Notes: generated by a model not told the origin, from the letters alone. Positions 25,212 to 34,715 are shown, counted from the stretch's first letter. The stretch: DNA of 45,938 nucleotides from JAFGTF01 sp035527995 (GCA_035527995.1 DATKZJ010000063.1:1-45938); one strand, 5' to 3'. A program made the numbers and translations.

Positions 25212-26237
25212 ATGCAGGTAGGAATCATAGGATTGAAGCAGTCGGGCAAGACGACTCTCTTTCGTGCCCTCGCTTCGGTCGAGGATCGGGGCATCGGCAT
25301 TGCAGCCGTTCATGTTCCAGATGACAGGGTATCTGTTCTCTCTAAAGTATTCAACCCCAAGAAGATTACATACCCGCAGATAGTCTTCAAAGACATCGAG
25401 ATATCTGTAGAGGATGACGGATCGTTCCACGCTTCGACGGTACAGCAGATGAGAGAGATCGATGCCGCGGCCGTTGTGCTGAGGACGTTCGAAAACGACA
25501 GCGTCCCTCATCCGAGCATCACGATAGACCCTGTGAGGGACCTGAAGGAGATCGAAGACGAGATCTTTCTTACTGACCTGCTGCAGATCGAACGGCGGCT
25601 GGATCGGCTCGAGAGGGAACAAAAGAGGGGAAGAGAATACGAACTTCTCAAAAGACTGGGCAAGGGCCTCGAGGAGGGTACCTCGGTAGGACTCCAGACT
25701 CTCAACGATGACGAAAAAAAATTGATCCTGGGGTTCCGTTTTCTCAGCGCAAAACATGTTCTCGTCGTCATTAATGCGGACGAGAACAACAGCTATCCTG
25801 AAGAAAGCGTGGTGTCTTACTGCAAGAATCGGGGCTATGAATATATCAAGATCTACGGAAAGATCGAAGAGGAGATAGGGACTCTCTGCCATGAGGAGCA
25901 GAAGGAGTTTCTCGAAGACATCGGGCTCAACGAGTCCGTGATGGCGCGGTTCGTGAACAGATGCTACACCATGCTTGATCTCATCTCCTTTTTCACGGTC
26001 GGAGAAGATGAGGTAAAGGCGTGGAACATAAGAAGAGGCAGCACGGCCCGGGAAGCGGCGGAAAGGATCCATACGGATATCGCCAAGGGGTTCATCAGGG
26101 CCGAGACGGTACGGTATGAGGATTTCATCGAAGCGGGTTCCTTCAAGGCATTGAAGGAGCGGGGAATCCTCAGGCTCGAGGCCAAAGAGTACACTGTGCA
26201 GGACGGGGAGATCATGCATTTCAGGTTCAATCTCTAG
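25212..26237 (+). CDS. YchF-like protein with degenerate GTPase motifs
   Basis: 341 residues. Overall layout is that of YchF (Obg-like ATPase): P-loop GLKQSGKTT (6-14), then AAVVLRTFEND (about 86-96), ITIDPVRDLKEIEDEIFL and LQIERRLDRLE (about 104-140), and a C-terminal DUF933-type TGS domain with LISFFTVGEDEVKAWNIRRG (about 258-277) and AKGFIRAETVRYEDF. Differences: the G3 region that reads DIAGL in YchF is KDIEIS here, and G4 (NKxE) is NADE. So it is a diverged paralogue, probably still nucleotide-binding but with altered hydrolysis. ATG at 25212 starts exactly at the P-loop strand; a GAGGT lies about 9 bases upstream. Followed 229 bases later by typA on the same strand. Possibly ribosome-linked. 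Confidence 0.8.
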   Translation: MQVGIIGLKQSGKTTLFRALASVEDRGIGIAAVHVPDDRVSVLSKVFNPKKITYPQIVFKDIEISVEDDGSFHASTVQQMREIDAAAVVLRTFENDSVPHPSITIDPVRDLKEIEDEIFLTDLLQIERRLDRLEREQKRGREYELLKRLGKGLEEGTSVGLQTLNDDEKKLILGFRFLSAKHVLVVINADENNSYPEESVVSYCKNRGYEYIKIYGKIEEEIGTLCHEEQKEFLEDIGLNESVMARFVNRCYTMLDLISFFTVGEDEVKAWNIRRGSTAREAAERIHTDIAKGFIRAETVRYEDFIEAGSFKALKERGILRLEAKEYTVQDGEIMHFRFNL

Positions 26238-26315
26238 GCTCCTTTAAGAGCCTTTTTCAGATTGTTCTTCCACTCTCTGAAACCCACTATCATACAGAAC
26301 CGTCGGTGCTTTGGG

Positions 26316-26415
26316 CGTCTATCACCGTTTTCTCATAAATCGGGCAACACCGGGGCTGACTGTTTTATAAATGTGTAAGGCGAAAAAACCGCTTTTACCC
26401 CCTGTTTCCATGCTG
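26316..26415. repeat. Intergenic hairpin-repeat family, facing pair
   Basis: A plus copy, TGTGTAAGGCGAAAAAACCG then CTTTTACCCCCTGTTTCCATG (26368 on), closely matches the left two-thirds of the copies at 25129 and 35459. A fragment faces it on the minus strand (ATTTATGAGAAAACGGTGATAG, about 26340-26318). Lies between the YchF-like gene and typA. Confidence 0.55.
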
Positions 26416-26466
26416 GTAACAGTGGTCAGCCGATCTGCGATTTTTATATATTTGACGGGAAAAAAC

Positions 26467-28314
26467 ATGATAGAAACTGAAAGAACAGCGTACAAGCGTT
26501 CAGTAAACGAAGGATTAAGAAATATTGCGATAATAGCGCATGTAGATCACGGAAAAACAACCCTCGTTGATGCGATGTTCCGCCAGAGCGGACTTTTCAG
26601 GGAAGGACAACAGACCGAGGACCGCCTGATGGACAGTATGGACCTCGAAAGGGAAAGAGGTATTACCATCGCGGCCAAGAACTGCTCGGTCGTGTGGAAA
26701 GGGGTCAAGATAAATATAATAGATACCCCGGGACATGCGGATTTCGGCGGCGAGGTGGAACGCGCGATTTTCATGGCGGACGGGGCCGTCCTCCTGGTGG
26801 ACGCTTCCGAAGGGCCCCTTCCTCAAACGAGGTTTGTCCTGAATAAGGCCCTGAAAGCGGGCCTCAAGATCATAGTCGTTATTAACAAGATTGACCGGCA
26901 GGACGCGCGCCCCGTGCAGGTTCTCGACGAGATCTTCGATCTTCTCATAGACCTTGATGCCCGGGATGAACAGCTCGATTTTCCCATTCTCTATGCTAAC
27001 GGGAGGGCGGGAATAGTCCAGGCATCTCTCGAAGAAAAAGCGGAAAACCTGCACCTCCTTTTTGATACCATCCTGACGGAGATACCTGCTCCCGCATACT
27101 CCGACAAAGAGCCCTTCCAGATGCATGTGGCGGATCTTTCCTATTCCGATTACCTCGGACGCCTCGCAATAGGTAAAGTCATTAACGGAAGTGTGGCGTC
27201 AAAACAGAACCTTATCTGCATAGGGGAGAGCGGCCGACAGCTTCCACTGAACGTATCCAAGCTGCAGGTCTACCACGGCCCTTCTTTGAAAGAGACCGGC
27301 AGGGCCGACCCCGGCGACATAGTCGTGCTTTCAGGTATCGATGATGTTCATATAGGAGACACCATATGTACGAAAGAGTCTCCCAAGCCTCTCAAACGTA
27401 TCAGCGTTGATGAGCCCACCGTATCGGTGAGGATCAGCGCCAACACCTCCCCCTTTTCAGGCAGAGAGGGCGCCTATGTACAGGCGAGCAAGATCCGGGA
27501 ACGCCTAAAAAAGGAAACTCTCAAGAATGTGTCGGTAAGGGTTGAAGAGTCGGAGGACAGGGAGGGTTTCACGGTCAAGGGGAGGGGCGAGTTCCAGCTG
27601 GTGATACTGGTGGAGACCATGAGACGGGAGGGCTTTGAGCTCTGCATAGGCCGACCGGAAGTCATATTCCGCTACGATGGAACCAGGAAGCTCGAGCCTG
27701 TGGAACATCTCTTCATCGACTGTGAGGAGAGCTATGCCGGCATTGTGACGGAAAAGCTCACAAGAAGAAAGGGAAGGATGCTTGCATACGTTAATGGTGA
27801 AAACGGCCGCGCGAGGCTCGAGTTCAGCATCCCCTCCAGGGCTCTCATCGGCTACAGAGATGAATTCCTCACCGACACGAAAGGGACCGGGATATTAAAC
27901 TCTCTTTTTACCGGATATGAGGAATACAGGGGAGATTTCCCCGGCAGGTTTACAGGCTCCCTTGTCTCAGACAGACGCGGAGAGGCGGTCGGCTACGCCC
28001 TCTACAACCTCGAACCGAGGGGCCGGATTTTCATCGTTCCCGGGGACCCTGTGTACGAAGGGATGATAATCGGAGAACACAACAGGGAGAACGACCTCAA
28101 TGTCAATCCATGCAAGACAAAAAAGCTTACAAACATGAGGGCCGCAGGAAAGGACGATGCCGTGACGCTCACTGCAGCCTTTCCGATGACGCTCGAACGC
28201 GCCATTCAGTTCATACGTGACGATGAGATGGTGGAGATCACCCCGAAATCCATCCGTCTGAGAAAGAGCGTCCTTACGGCATCGCAGAGAAAGACCCTAA
28301 GCAGGGGAGCATAG
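26467..28314 (+). CDS. typA: Translational GTPase TypA/BipA
   Basis: 615 residues, full length. Ribosome-binding GTPase of the elongation-factor family, involved in 50S assembly and stress growth. G1 AHVDHGKTT (24-32), the switch motif RGITIAAKN, G3 DTPGHADFGGEVE, G4 NKIDR are all intact, followed by EF-Tu-like beta-barrel, EF-G domain III and V, and the BipA-specific C-terminal domain (GMIIGEHNRENDLNVNPCKTKKLTNMR). The ATG at 26467 is chosen since homologues start just before the G domain; the upstream frame overlaps a hairpin repeat. The ribosome-binding site is weak. Convergent with the permease gene at 28475. Confidence 0.97.
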   Translation: MIETERTAYKRSVNEGLRNIAIIAHVDHGKTTLVDAMFRQSGLFREGQQTEDRLMDSMDLERERGITIAAKNCSVVWKGVKINIIDTPGHADFGGEVERAIFMADGAVLLVDASEGPLPQTRFVLNKALKAGLKIIVVINKIDRQDARPVQVLDEIFDLLIDLDARDEQLDFPILYANGRAGIVQASLEEKAENLHLLFDTILTEIPAPAYSDKEPFQMHVADLSYSDYLGRLAIGKVINGSVASKQNLICIGESGRQLPLNVSKLQVYHGPSLKETGRADPGDIVVLSGIDDVHIGDTICTKESPKPLKRISVDEPTVSVRISANTSPFSGREGAYVQASKIRERLKKETLKNVSVRVEESEDREGFTVKGRGEFQLVILVETMRREGFELCIGRPEVIFRYDGTRKLEPVEHLFIDCEESYAGIVTEKLTRRKGRMLAYVNGENGRARLEFSIPSRALIGYRDEFLTDTKGTGILNSLFTGYEEYRGDFPGRFTGSLVSDRRGEAVGYALYNLEPRGRIFIVPGDPVYEGMIIGEHNRENDLNVNPCKTKKLTNMRAAGKDDAVTLTAAFPMTLERAIQFIRDDEMVEITPKSIRLRKSVLTASQRKTLSRGA

Positions 28315-28367
28315 AGAGGGGACCTCCGGGTGCAGTTCGACCTTCAGGGCCTTTCACTGATCGCGGT

Positions 28368-28387
28368 ATGCTCTGCAAGCATTTTTT
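28368..28387 (+). terminator. Possible terminator of typA
   Basis: ATGCT (28368-28372), CTGCA, AGCAT (28378-28382) followed by five T. The 5-bp stem is short, but it lies 54 bases after the typA stop in the gap between convergent genes. Confidence 0.35.
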
Positions 28388-28474
28388 CTCGTGAACATCG
28401 GGGATACCATGCGCAATTAATGGTTTTTAGTCGGATCTGTATACCGTCACTATAATGTGTACGAAAGGCCCGAT

Positions 28475-30307
28475 TTAATTTCGCTTTCTCTCTCCGAGCA
28501 GTACGATATCCCGCAGCGCCTCTTTGTTTTTCGCCTCCATCCATCTCTTTTCAAAACCAGGCTCCTGGACTATCTGGGCGATGGCGGTAAGGCTGACGAG
28601 ATGGAAGTTCCGCTCGTCTCTTGTTCCGAGCAGCGCGAAAACGGCACGAACGTTCGAAAATTCATCGGAGAATGATATTCCCTGCCTGCACCTGGCAAGT
28701 AGAATGGAAAACCTGTGCGTGCCTTTGATTACGATATGGGGGATTGCCAAAAAAGGTGTTATCACAGTGCTGCTCTCGTTTTCCCTCCTCAAAAGGAGCC
28801 TGAAAAGCTCCGTGTGGATCATCCCCACGCCGTCTGCCATCTCGCGGGACGCGATCCGGAAGAAATCCTGTGCGGAAAGCTTCCCGCTTAAATCAAGCAC
28901 ATACCCCCCCTCTATAGCCTCGTCGAAACGGTCTTTGGTGATGTTGTCCCGGTCCCTGATAATTTCCTTAAGCTCCGTCTCCAGAGACCGGTTCGTGAGC
29001 TCCTTTGCGGTGATGGACTCTATCAGGTGAAGCAGCGCGTACTCCCTGTATCCCCGTATCCTTCCGTAAAACCAGTACACGAACACTCCTCCAAGGATCA
29101 ATACGAGGCTTATCAGGAGGGCCTCTTTTCCCATCTCGAAAACGAGCGAAACCAGACCCGCGATGCCTGCGATCTGCATCCACGGGTACAGGGGGGCGCG
29201 GAATTTCGGCCTGTAGTTCTGGAGGCGGCTCTCCCGCAGGATGATTATTGACAGGCAGGAGAGAATGTTCGTGAGAATGAGGACCGTGGAGGCCGCTTCC
29301 ACCAGTATCTCGAGCCGTAAAAACAGGGTAATTATAATGAAGAATCCAGTGAGGAAAATGGCATTGTACGGCGTATGAAATTTTTTATGGACTGCTTCGA
29401 ATTTTCTCGGAAACAGGTTGTCGCGGCTCAACGGCACCAGTGACCGTGCAGCAGTCATGATCCCGGCGTTGGCGGTCGACAGAAATGCCAGCACTGCCGC
29501 GATGCTCAGCGCCACTGCTCCTTTCTGCCCGAGAAACACTGCGGCCCCGTCGGATATGGGCGTTAAAGATCCGACGAGAAGGGAAGCGGGCAGAACCCCT
29601 ACCGTCACGAAGACCATCAGGATATAGAGCAGGCCCACTACGACGATGGAGAGTATCATTCCGAGTGGTATGTTTTTACCGGGGTTTTTGATCTCCTCGG
29701 CGATGCTCGCGACTTTCAGAAGTCCCGCATATGATACAAATACGAAACCGGACGTTGCGAGCACCGCTCCAGTTCCGAGTGGAGAGAAAGGCACGAGGTT
29801 GGCATGCCGTACAGAGGGCACCCCTTTTACGATATAAAAGACCATGAAGCCGAGCAGTCCTGCGACGAGAACGACCTGCGTCCTCCCGGCCTGCTTGACG
29901 CCGATGATGTTTACCGCCAAAAAGACGAGGCAGAAGAAAACGGCGATGTACCGTATGTCAAGCTCGACGAGCAGCCCGGTAAACACCGACATGCCGATAA
30001 GCGCAAAGGCGCTCTTCATGGAGAGCGAGAACCAGCTCAACAGTCCGGCGACGGTACCAACCGCCGGTCCCATGCTTCGCATGACGGCGAAACAGTCTCC
30101 CCCCGCCCTCGGCATCGCAGTCGTCATTTCGGCTATGCTGAGCATGCCGGGAAGAGAAAGCAATCCTGCGAGCATGTAGGAAACGATCACCGCAGTTCCC
30201 GCCTTCGCGTACGCCACTCCGGGGAGGATGAAAATGCCTGAGCTTATCATGGCCCCGGATGCGATACAGAAGACGTCGAACAGGGTCAACTCTCTTTTCA
30301 ACCCCAT
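28475..30307 (-). CDS. APC-family amino-acid permease fused to a PTS EIIA domain
   Basis: 610 residues. Residues 1-430 are an APC transporter with about twelve helices; the first reads LFDVFCIASGAMISSGIFILPG, the typical substrate-binding GxG segment of helix 1. After a helical linker (about 435-470) comes a PTS EIIA type-2 (fructose/Ntr) domain, with FLAIPHIVIKG carrying the phospho-accepting histidine (about H524). Transport is likely of an amino acid; the EIIA domain could let the phosphorylation state of the PTS control it. ATG at 30307 is preferred because the APC fold starts at once there; 30367 is an alternative. The helices are intact. It ends 160 bases from typA, convergent. Confidence 0.85.
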   Translation of the reverse strand: MGLKRELTLFDVFCIASGAMISSGIFILPGVAYAKAGTAVIVSYMLAGLLSLPGMLSIAEMTTAMPRAGGDCFAVMRSMGPAVGTVAGLLSWFSLSMKSAFALIGMSVFTGLLVELDIRYIAVFFCLVFLAVNIIGVKQAGRTQVVLVAGLLGFMVFYIVKGVPSVRHANLVPFSPLGTGAVLATSGFVFVSYAGLLKVASIAEEIKNPGKNIPLGMILSIVVVGLLYILMVFVTVGVLPASLLVGSLTPISDGAAVFLGQKGAVALSIAAVLAFLSTANAGIMTAARSLVPLSRDNLFPRKFEAVHKKFHTPYNAIFLTGFFIIITLFLRLEILVEAASTVLILTNILSCLSIIILRESRLQNYRPKFRAPLYPWMQIAGIAGLVSLVFEMGKEALLISLVLILGGVFVYWFYGRIRGYREYALLHLIESITAKELTNRSLETELKEIIRDRDNITKDRFDEAIEGGYVLDLSGKLSAQDFFRIASREMADGVGMIHTELFRLLLRRENESSTVITPFLAIPHIVIKGTHRFSILLARCRQGISFSDEFSNVRAVFALLGTRDERNFHLVSLTAIAQIVQEPGFEKRWMEAKNKEALRDIVLLGERKRN

Positions 30308-30460
30308 GAAGGCGTCTCTCCAGCGCTTAATAGTAAAGTCCCATACACTGTTACGATCACCAGGCACGTGCCGCCATTCGGCACAAATGGCCTGAGTATT
30401 ATTGTACCCTGACCGACTGAGGTCTTAACAGGTCCTTATTGTGGCCGGGGCAGGAATTCG

Positions 30461-31000
30461 CTAGTAGAGACCGAGCTCATCAAAATCGCTCTTTGCGTAG
30501 TCTAGCAGCCGTTCGTCGAGCTTGAAAAGCACCTTTTTTGTAAGGTCGACCTCATCGCTTCCGTAGAGGAGATTGTCCGTACTATCGAAGATCAGGCTGT
30601 ACCCCTCGATAATACCTGTCTTCCTGATTGCATCCATTATATCTTTCTGTATCCGCTCAGCAATTTTGGCATCGCCCAGCTCCCCGCAGGAGTTCCAAGA
30701 CCGTTTATTGTTCCTCAATCTGTCTAGGCCTGACCTCCGTTCCTGCAGCAAAGCCCTCGCCTCGCAGAGCTCGCCGTCGGAAATGGTATAAAAACCTGAG
30801 TTGTACGATGCGGTGGTTGACCTTCCGATCGCCTCTTGCATCAGCGCGATCTCTTTATCGAGGTATTTCGGCGTATACGATCTGACGATCGTCTCGAGAT
30901 CTACGTAGCCGGCCTGTATGAAATGCGCCGTTTTCGTGAGTCCTACTGCCGGAACAAGAAAAACAACAACCCCCACAAGAAAAAGCAGCAATTTTTTCAA
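30461..31000 (-). CDS. Skp/OmpH-like periplasmic chaperone
   Basis: About 179 residues. Signal peptide KKLLLFLVGVVVFLVP with cleavage near VGLTKTA. The mature protein follows the Skp pattern: GYVDLETIVRSYTPKYLD at the start of the body, a coiled-coil tentacle region (about 40-125), and IIEGYSLIFDSTDNLLYGSDEVD, the closing beta-strand of OmpH. Two cysteines lie in the stalk region. It should hold outer-membrane proteins in the periplasm. The frame opens at 31021, but TTG at 31000 has AAGGAG 7 bases upstream, and gives a normal signal peptide, so I chose it. Lies 147 bases after the OmpA-like gene, with a hairpin between. Confidence 0.8.
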   Translation of the reverse strand: MKKLLLFLVGVVVFLVPAVGLTKTAHFIQAGYVDLETIVRSYTPKYLDKEIALMQEAIGRSTTASYNSGFYTISDGELCEARALLQERRSGLDRLRNNKRSWNSCGELGDAKIAERIQKDIMDAIRKTGIIEGYSLIFDSTDNLLYGSDEVDLTKKVLFKLDERLLDYAKSDFDELGLY

Positions 31001-31104
31001 TGAATTACTCCTTGCTAGCAACCCCGGCTGCCTGAGGAAAAGGTTTTTATTTCCGAGCAGCCGGTAAGTCCGCAGTAGACAGTTTGCTTGTACATATTCA
31101 CTTT

Positions 31105-31131
31105 GATGAGCCCGTCCCAGACGGGCTCATC
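31105..31131 (-). terminator. 12-bp hairpin between OmpA-like and Skp-like genes
   Basis: GATGAGCCCGTC (31105-31116), CCA loop, GACGGGCTCATC (31120-31131), a perfect stem 17 bases after the OmpA-like stop. No T-run follows, so it may be a partial terminator or an mRNA end-stabiliser. Confidence 0.6.
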
Positions 31132-31147
31132 CGCTAGGAGGTTTCGG

Positions 31148-32335
31148 CTACCGTTCCGTGCTTTCCTTGATCTCCATCATCTGATAGTGCAGCTTGTCGA
31201 TCAACACGATCTCGATGCGCCTGTTCTTTGCACGATTCCCTTTCGTTGTGTGCGGCACGATGGGTCGGTACATCGAGTAGGATACGACCGCCATCCTTCT
31301 CGGATCAAGGCCGACCTCTGTTCTTAGGAACTCAGCAACGTTCGCAGCACGCGCCGCGCCGAGCTCCCAGTTGGTCGGATACTTCTCGGCGATCTTCTGA
31401 CCTATGGGAATGTCGTCGGTGTGCCCTTCAATCCTGATCATCTTTTCGGGCACATTCTTGAGGATCGTACCTACCCGCCGCAGCACGTCTGCTCCTTCGG
31501 GCTTGATTTCGGCCTTTCCGCTGTCGAAGAATATCTTGTCCATGATGTTTATGGTCAGCGCGTCCTTGTAGTGCTGGATCTCTATCGTCCGCTGCCCCAC
31601 TTCCTTATCGAGGCTCGCGAGAAGCTGCTCGTAGGTCGACTTCATCCTTTCCTTTTCCGCCGCCTCGGCCGCAAGCTGGGTATCGATGTTCTTACTCAGA
31701 TCGGCCAGCTTCTTGTCGAGATTCTGCTTCTGAGCGGTCAGGGACGCCACCTGCTTCGACAGCTCCTCGGTGTCCGCTTTCAGGGAGCGCCTCAGATCCT
31801 CGGCGGTCTTCTTCAGATTGTCGCGCTCTATTCTCATGTTTTTCAGCTCCACGGCCTGATCGCTGAGCTTATTCTGGTATTCTCCGGCGAGCTGATTCAG
31901 ACGCTCGTTTCTTTTAAACGCCGCATCGATATCATTCCTCAGCGCTGCGACCTCGTTCTCGAGCCCCTGTTTGCTCTGCACGAGCTGCAGCATCCTGCCC
32001 GACAGCTCGTCCCCGCTTGCCTGCAGGATGTCCCCGAGCCCCTTCAGAGTGCTCTCGAGTATCAGCGATGTGTCGTACAGCCTCTGGAGCTCGTTGTTCT
32101 TCATGGCGAGGAGGTTTTTCATGTCTGAAAGCTCCTGATTCTGCACCTCGATCTTCTTCTCATTTTCATTGACCCGAGCTTCGAGCTCGGCGTTTCGCTG
32201 ACCCGCCGCTTCCAGCTCTGACTTCAGCTTCACGTTCTCGTCAATATACTGCTTGCACGCCCATGACTCGAGCGGCTGTAGAAGGAAAACGGCTCCTGCA
32301 GCCAGTGCAACCAGTCCTGCCATCCATCTCTTCAT
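31148..32335 (-). CDS. Coiled-coil protein with C-terminal OmpA peptidoglycan-binding domain
   Basis: 395 residues. An N-terminal hydrophobic segment (about 5-22) with SWACKQ after it: this may be a signal peptide, with a poor lipobox cysteine, or a membrane anchor. Residues 30-250 are a continuous heptad coiled coil. The OmpA/MotB-like domain (about 268-385) has KIFFDSGKAEIKPEG, IRIEGHTDDIPIG and AKNRRIEIVL, with the conserved D and R that hold diaminopimelate. It probably spans the periplasm and fixes the envelope to the cell wall. AGGAG stands 7 bases before the ATG. The pattern matches a group of MotB-like proteins not tied to flagella. Followed by the Skp-like gene. Confidence 0.83.
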   Translation of the reverse strand: MKRWMAGLVALAAGAVFLLQPLESWACKQYIDENVKLKSELEAAGQRNAELEARVNENEKKIEVQNQELSDMKNLLAMKNNELQRLYDTSLILESTLKGLGDILQASGDELSGRMLQLVQSKQGLENEVAALRNDIDAAFKRNERLNQLAGEYQNKLSDQAVELKNMRIERDNLKKTAEDLRRSLKADTEELSKQVASLTAQKQNLDKKLADLSKNIDTQLAAEAAEKERMKSTYEQLLASLDKEVGQRTIEIQHYKDALTINIMDKIFFDSGKAEIKPEGADVLRRVGTILKNVPEKMIRIEGHTDDIPIGQKIAEKYPTNWELGAARAANVAEFLRTEVGLDPRRMAVVSYSMYRPIVPHTTKGNRAKNRRIEIVLIDKLHYQMMEIKESTER

Positions 32336-32529
32336 CGTGTTCTCCTTACTATCCGGTTCGCATCAGGCGAACGTTACAAATGTGAAACGGTGTGCCCTTA
32401 CGCAGTCCACACACGGACAACCACAGTACCTGCTGTGAGTATATCCGCTGATAACATAACAAAGGAAAGTTAGAAGCACGTTAAAAGAGTATTAAATATT
32501 TCTAATGATTTAGGCCTCTCCGTGGGGTT

Positions 32530-34041
32530 TCAGGTGCGGGGGCGTACTTGGAATGCGATCGGCAGTGATACTGTAAAGGTCGTGCCTTTACCCGGAGTGC
32601 TTGATACATCGATACTCCCGTTATGAATATCGACAATGGATTTTACGATGCTCAGGCCGAGCCCTGTGCCCGGCTGCACCTGATTGCCGGTTCGGTCGGA
32701 ATGGAATAATCGGTCGAAGATCTTCGGCAGGTCTTCTTTTTCGATACCTACTCCCGTGTCGGACACTCTTACGACAGCGTTGGGTCCCTCCGTTGCTGTA
32801 ATAATGAGGATCCTCCCGTTCTCGTTCGTGAACTTCACGGCATTATCGATCAGGTTGAGGAACAGTCTCCGTAAATGCAGACGGTTTCCGCGTATCTCGA
32901 TAGCGCCGTCGGCGCTGCCGCCGGCAGTTTCGAGTGACAGGGTCAGGCCTTTCTGCGTGGTTATGACTCCGACCAGCTCTCCTATCTCGTGAAGCAGCTC
33001 CGCGAGGTTGAACGTCTCGAAGTTAAAGGCCCTGGACGGAAAGTCAAGCCTCGTCAGAAGAAGAAGGTCTTCCGTCACCTTAAGCATTCTATCCGCTTCC
33101 TCGACGATGGTCCGGATTGATTTTTTATATTCCTCCCTCTTCCTCCCTTTTCTCAGGGCGACGTCCGATTCACCCTTTATGATGGTGAGCGGCGTTTTCA
33201 GCTCATGGGCAGCCTGTGAACTGAAATCCGAAATGGCCCTGAAAGACCTTTCAAGGCGGGAGATCATTTCGTTGAAGGCGTCAACCAGGTACTTCATCTC
33301 TTCGTCGACCCGGTCGTCGCTCACCCGCTCGCTCAGGTTCTCGTTCGTAATCCTGCTTGCAGCCCGTGCAATCTCGTAGACGGGCTTCAGAAGCTTTGCG
33401 ACGAACAGCCTTCCAAGCAGGGCCGAGATGAACAGTATGACCGGTATACTCGCCAGTATCTGAACCAGCCTGTTCTGCAATATATGTATTGCCGGCTTTA
33501 GGGAGGTCGCAAGCTGAATGATATGGTACCCGTTGTCCCCTGCTACGAAAGGGAAGCTGATGACCCTGAGACTCGTGCCGGACCGCTTGGTGCTTTCGTA
33601 GACGGGTGTATCGTCTCTCATGCTCCTGGCCGTCTTCTCGGAGAGCGCGACGATCGGACCCTTCAGGTTTTCCGATGTCACGAGAGCTTCCCCGTGCATG
33701 TTGAGAAAGGCCATGTAATCGTCCTTCAGATTGAGAAGATCGACCTTCTGCAGCCATTTTTCCTCTAACACGTCGATCTCGTCTGGGTCCGGCAGGTCTT
33801 CGATGACCATTACCTTCTGCACGGCAGGGACGAGCACACCGGGTCCGACGCCCGTTTCGTTCAAATACCGCTCTATCGCGGCTGCAACTTCCTTCGCCTT
33901 CATCAGCAGTTCGTCGTCGATCTCGCCGTAGAGGGTGAAATAAAGACTGAAATAGAGGTATGTGCTGTAGACGATCAGTACCACCCCGAGCAGCGCGGTA
34001 AAGAGCACGCGGATCTTGAACCTTATGGAGTGTATTCCCAA
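32530..34041 (-). CDS. Sensor histidine kinase (HAMP, HisKA, HATPase)
   Basis: 503 residues. Two transmembrane helices (about 9-30 and 184-206) flank an external sensor domain of about 150 residues of no clear type. Then HAMP (about 210-262, LKPVYEIARAASRITNENLSE), the dimer helix with the H-box FSSQAAHELKTPLTII, and the ATP-binding domain: N-box LIDNAVKFTNE, G1 VSDTGVGIEKEDL, and GTGLGLSIVKS. All catalytic residues are present. Autophosphorylates on the H-box histidine and passes the phosphate to the regulator at 34047. Start is TTG at 34041, 5 bases after the regulator's stop, so they are co-translated. The signal is unknown; the nearby envelope-protein genes suggest an envelope signal, by inference. 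Confidence 0.92.
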   Translation of the reverse strand: MGIHSIRFKIRVLFTALLGVVLIVYSTYLYFSLYFTLYGEIDDELLMKAKEVAAAIERYLNETGVGPGVLVPAVQKVMVIEDLPDPDEIDVLEEKWLQKVDLLNLKDDYMAFLNMHGEALVTSENLKGPIVALSEKTARSMRDDTPVYESTKRSGTSLRVISFPFVAGDNGYHIIQLATSLKPAIHILQNRLVQILASIPVILFISALLGRLFVAKLLKPVYEIARAASRITNENLSERVSDDRVDEEMKYLVDAFNEMISRLERSFRAISDFSSQAAHELKTPLTIIKGESDVALRKGRKREEYKKSIRTIVEEADRMLKVTEDLLLLTRLDFPSRAFNFETFNLAELLHEIGELVGVITTQKGLTLSLETAGGSADGAIEIRGNRLHLRRLFLNLIDNAVKFTNENGRILIITATEGPNAVVRVSDTGVGIEKEDLPKIFDRLFHSDRTGNQVQPGTGLGLSIVKSIVDIHNGSIDVSSTPGKGTTFTVSLPIAFQVRPRT

Positions 34042-34046
34042 TTACG

Positions 34047-34715
34047 TCATCCCTTCAGGGTATATCCTACACCGCGCAGCGTATGTATGAGCTGTTTTTC
34101 GAAACCCCTGTCAATCTTGTTCCTGAGGTAGTTGATATACACATCGATAACATTGGTGAAGGTATCGAAGCTCTCGTTCCATACATGCTCGGAGATCATG
34201 GTCCTGGTTACCGTATGGCCGGCGTTCAGCATGAGATACTCCAGGAGGCTGAATTCTTTCATCGAGAGAGAGATCTCCCTCCCGGCGCGCCGCACGCAGT
34301 GGGTGAGCTGATTCAGCTCCAGATCGTCGATCTTCAAAACAGCGGACCTGTTCGTGTTCTTTCTCCTGATCAGGGCCCGTACCCTTGCAAGAAGCTCCTC
34401 GAATGCGAATGGTTTGGTCAGGTAGTCGTCCGCGCCTGCTTCAAGCCCGAGGACCTTGTCCTCGGTCCTGTCCCTCGCGGTCAGCATCAGTATCGGCGTA
34501 TCGACCTTTTTCTTTCTCAATTCGGTGCAGACATCCATACCGTTCTTTTTCGGAAGCATGAGGTCGAGAATGATCAGGTCGTAGCTGTTCACCTCCGCCA
34601 TGTAGACGCCCTCTTCACCGTCAGAAACCACGTCTAGCGTATAATACTCCTCCTTCAGCCCCCGCTCGATGAAGGTTGCCACCTTCCTTTCGTCCTCGAC
34701 CAGAAGAATCCTCAA
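34047..34715 (-). CDS. OmpR-type response regulator
   Basis: 222 residues. Receiver domain (1-120): acidic pocket LLVEDERK, phospho-acceptor D51 in YDLIILDLMLPKKNG, T/K pair in MLTARDRT and LTKPFAFEELLARV. A winged-helix DNA-binding domain follows (about 128-222) with MKEFSLLEYLMLN and DVYINYLRNKID, typical of OmpR/PhoB. Start is TTG at 34715. First gene of a two-gene unit with the sensor kinase. It should bind direct repeats upstream of its targets; the nearby outer-membrane genes and itself are candidates, but I saw no clear box. Confidence 0.93.
   Translation of the reverse strand: MRILLVEDERKVATFIERGLKEEYYTLDVVSDGEEGVYMAEVNSYDLIILDLMLPKKNGMDVCTELRKKKVDTPILMLTARDRTEDKVLGLEAGADDYLTKPFAFEELLARVRALIRRKNTNRSAVLKIDDLELNQLTHCVRRAGREISLSMKEFSLLEYLMLNAGHTVTRTMISEHVWNESFDTFTNVIDVYINYLRNKIDRGFEKQLIHTLRGVGYTLKG

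Noticed and set aside
25101..26219. 372-codon minus-strand frame opposite the YchF-like gene
   Set aside because: The plus strand shows P-loop and DUF933 motifs; the minus reading has none and no start site.
31421..32128. 235-codon plus-strand frame opposite the OmpA-like protein
   Set aside because: Long coiled-coil genes often leave open antisense frames; it is leucine-rich noise.
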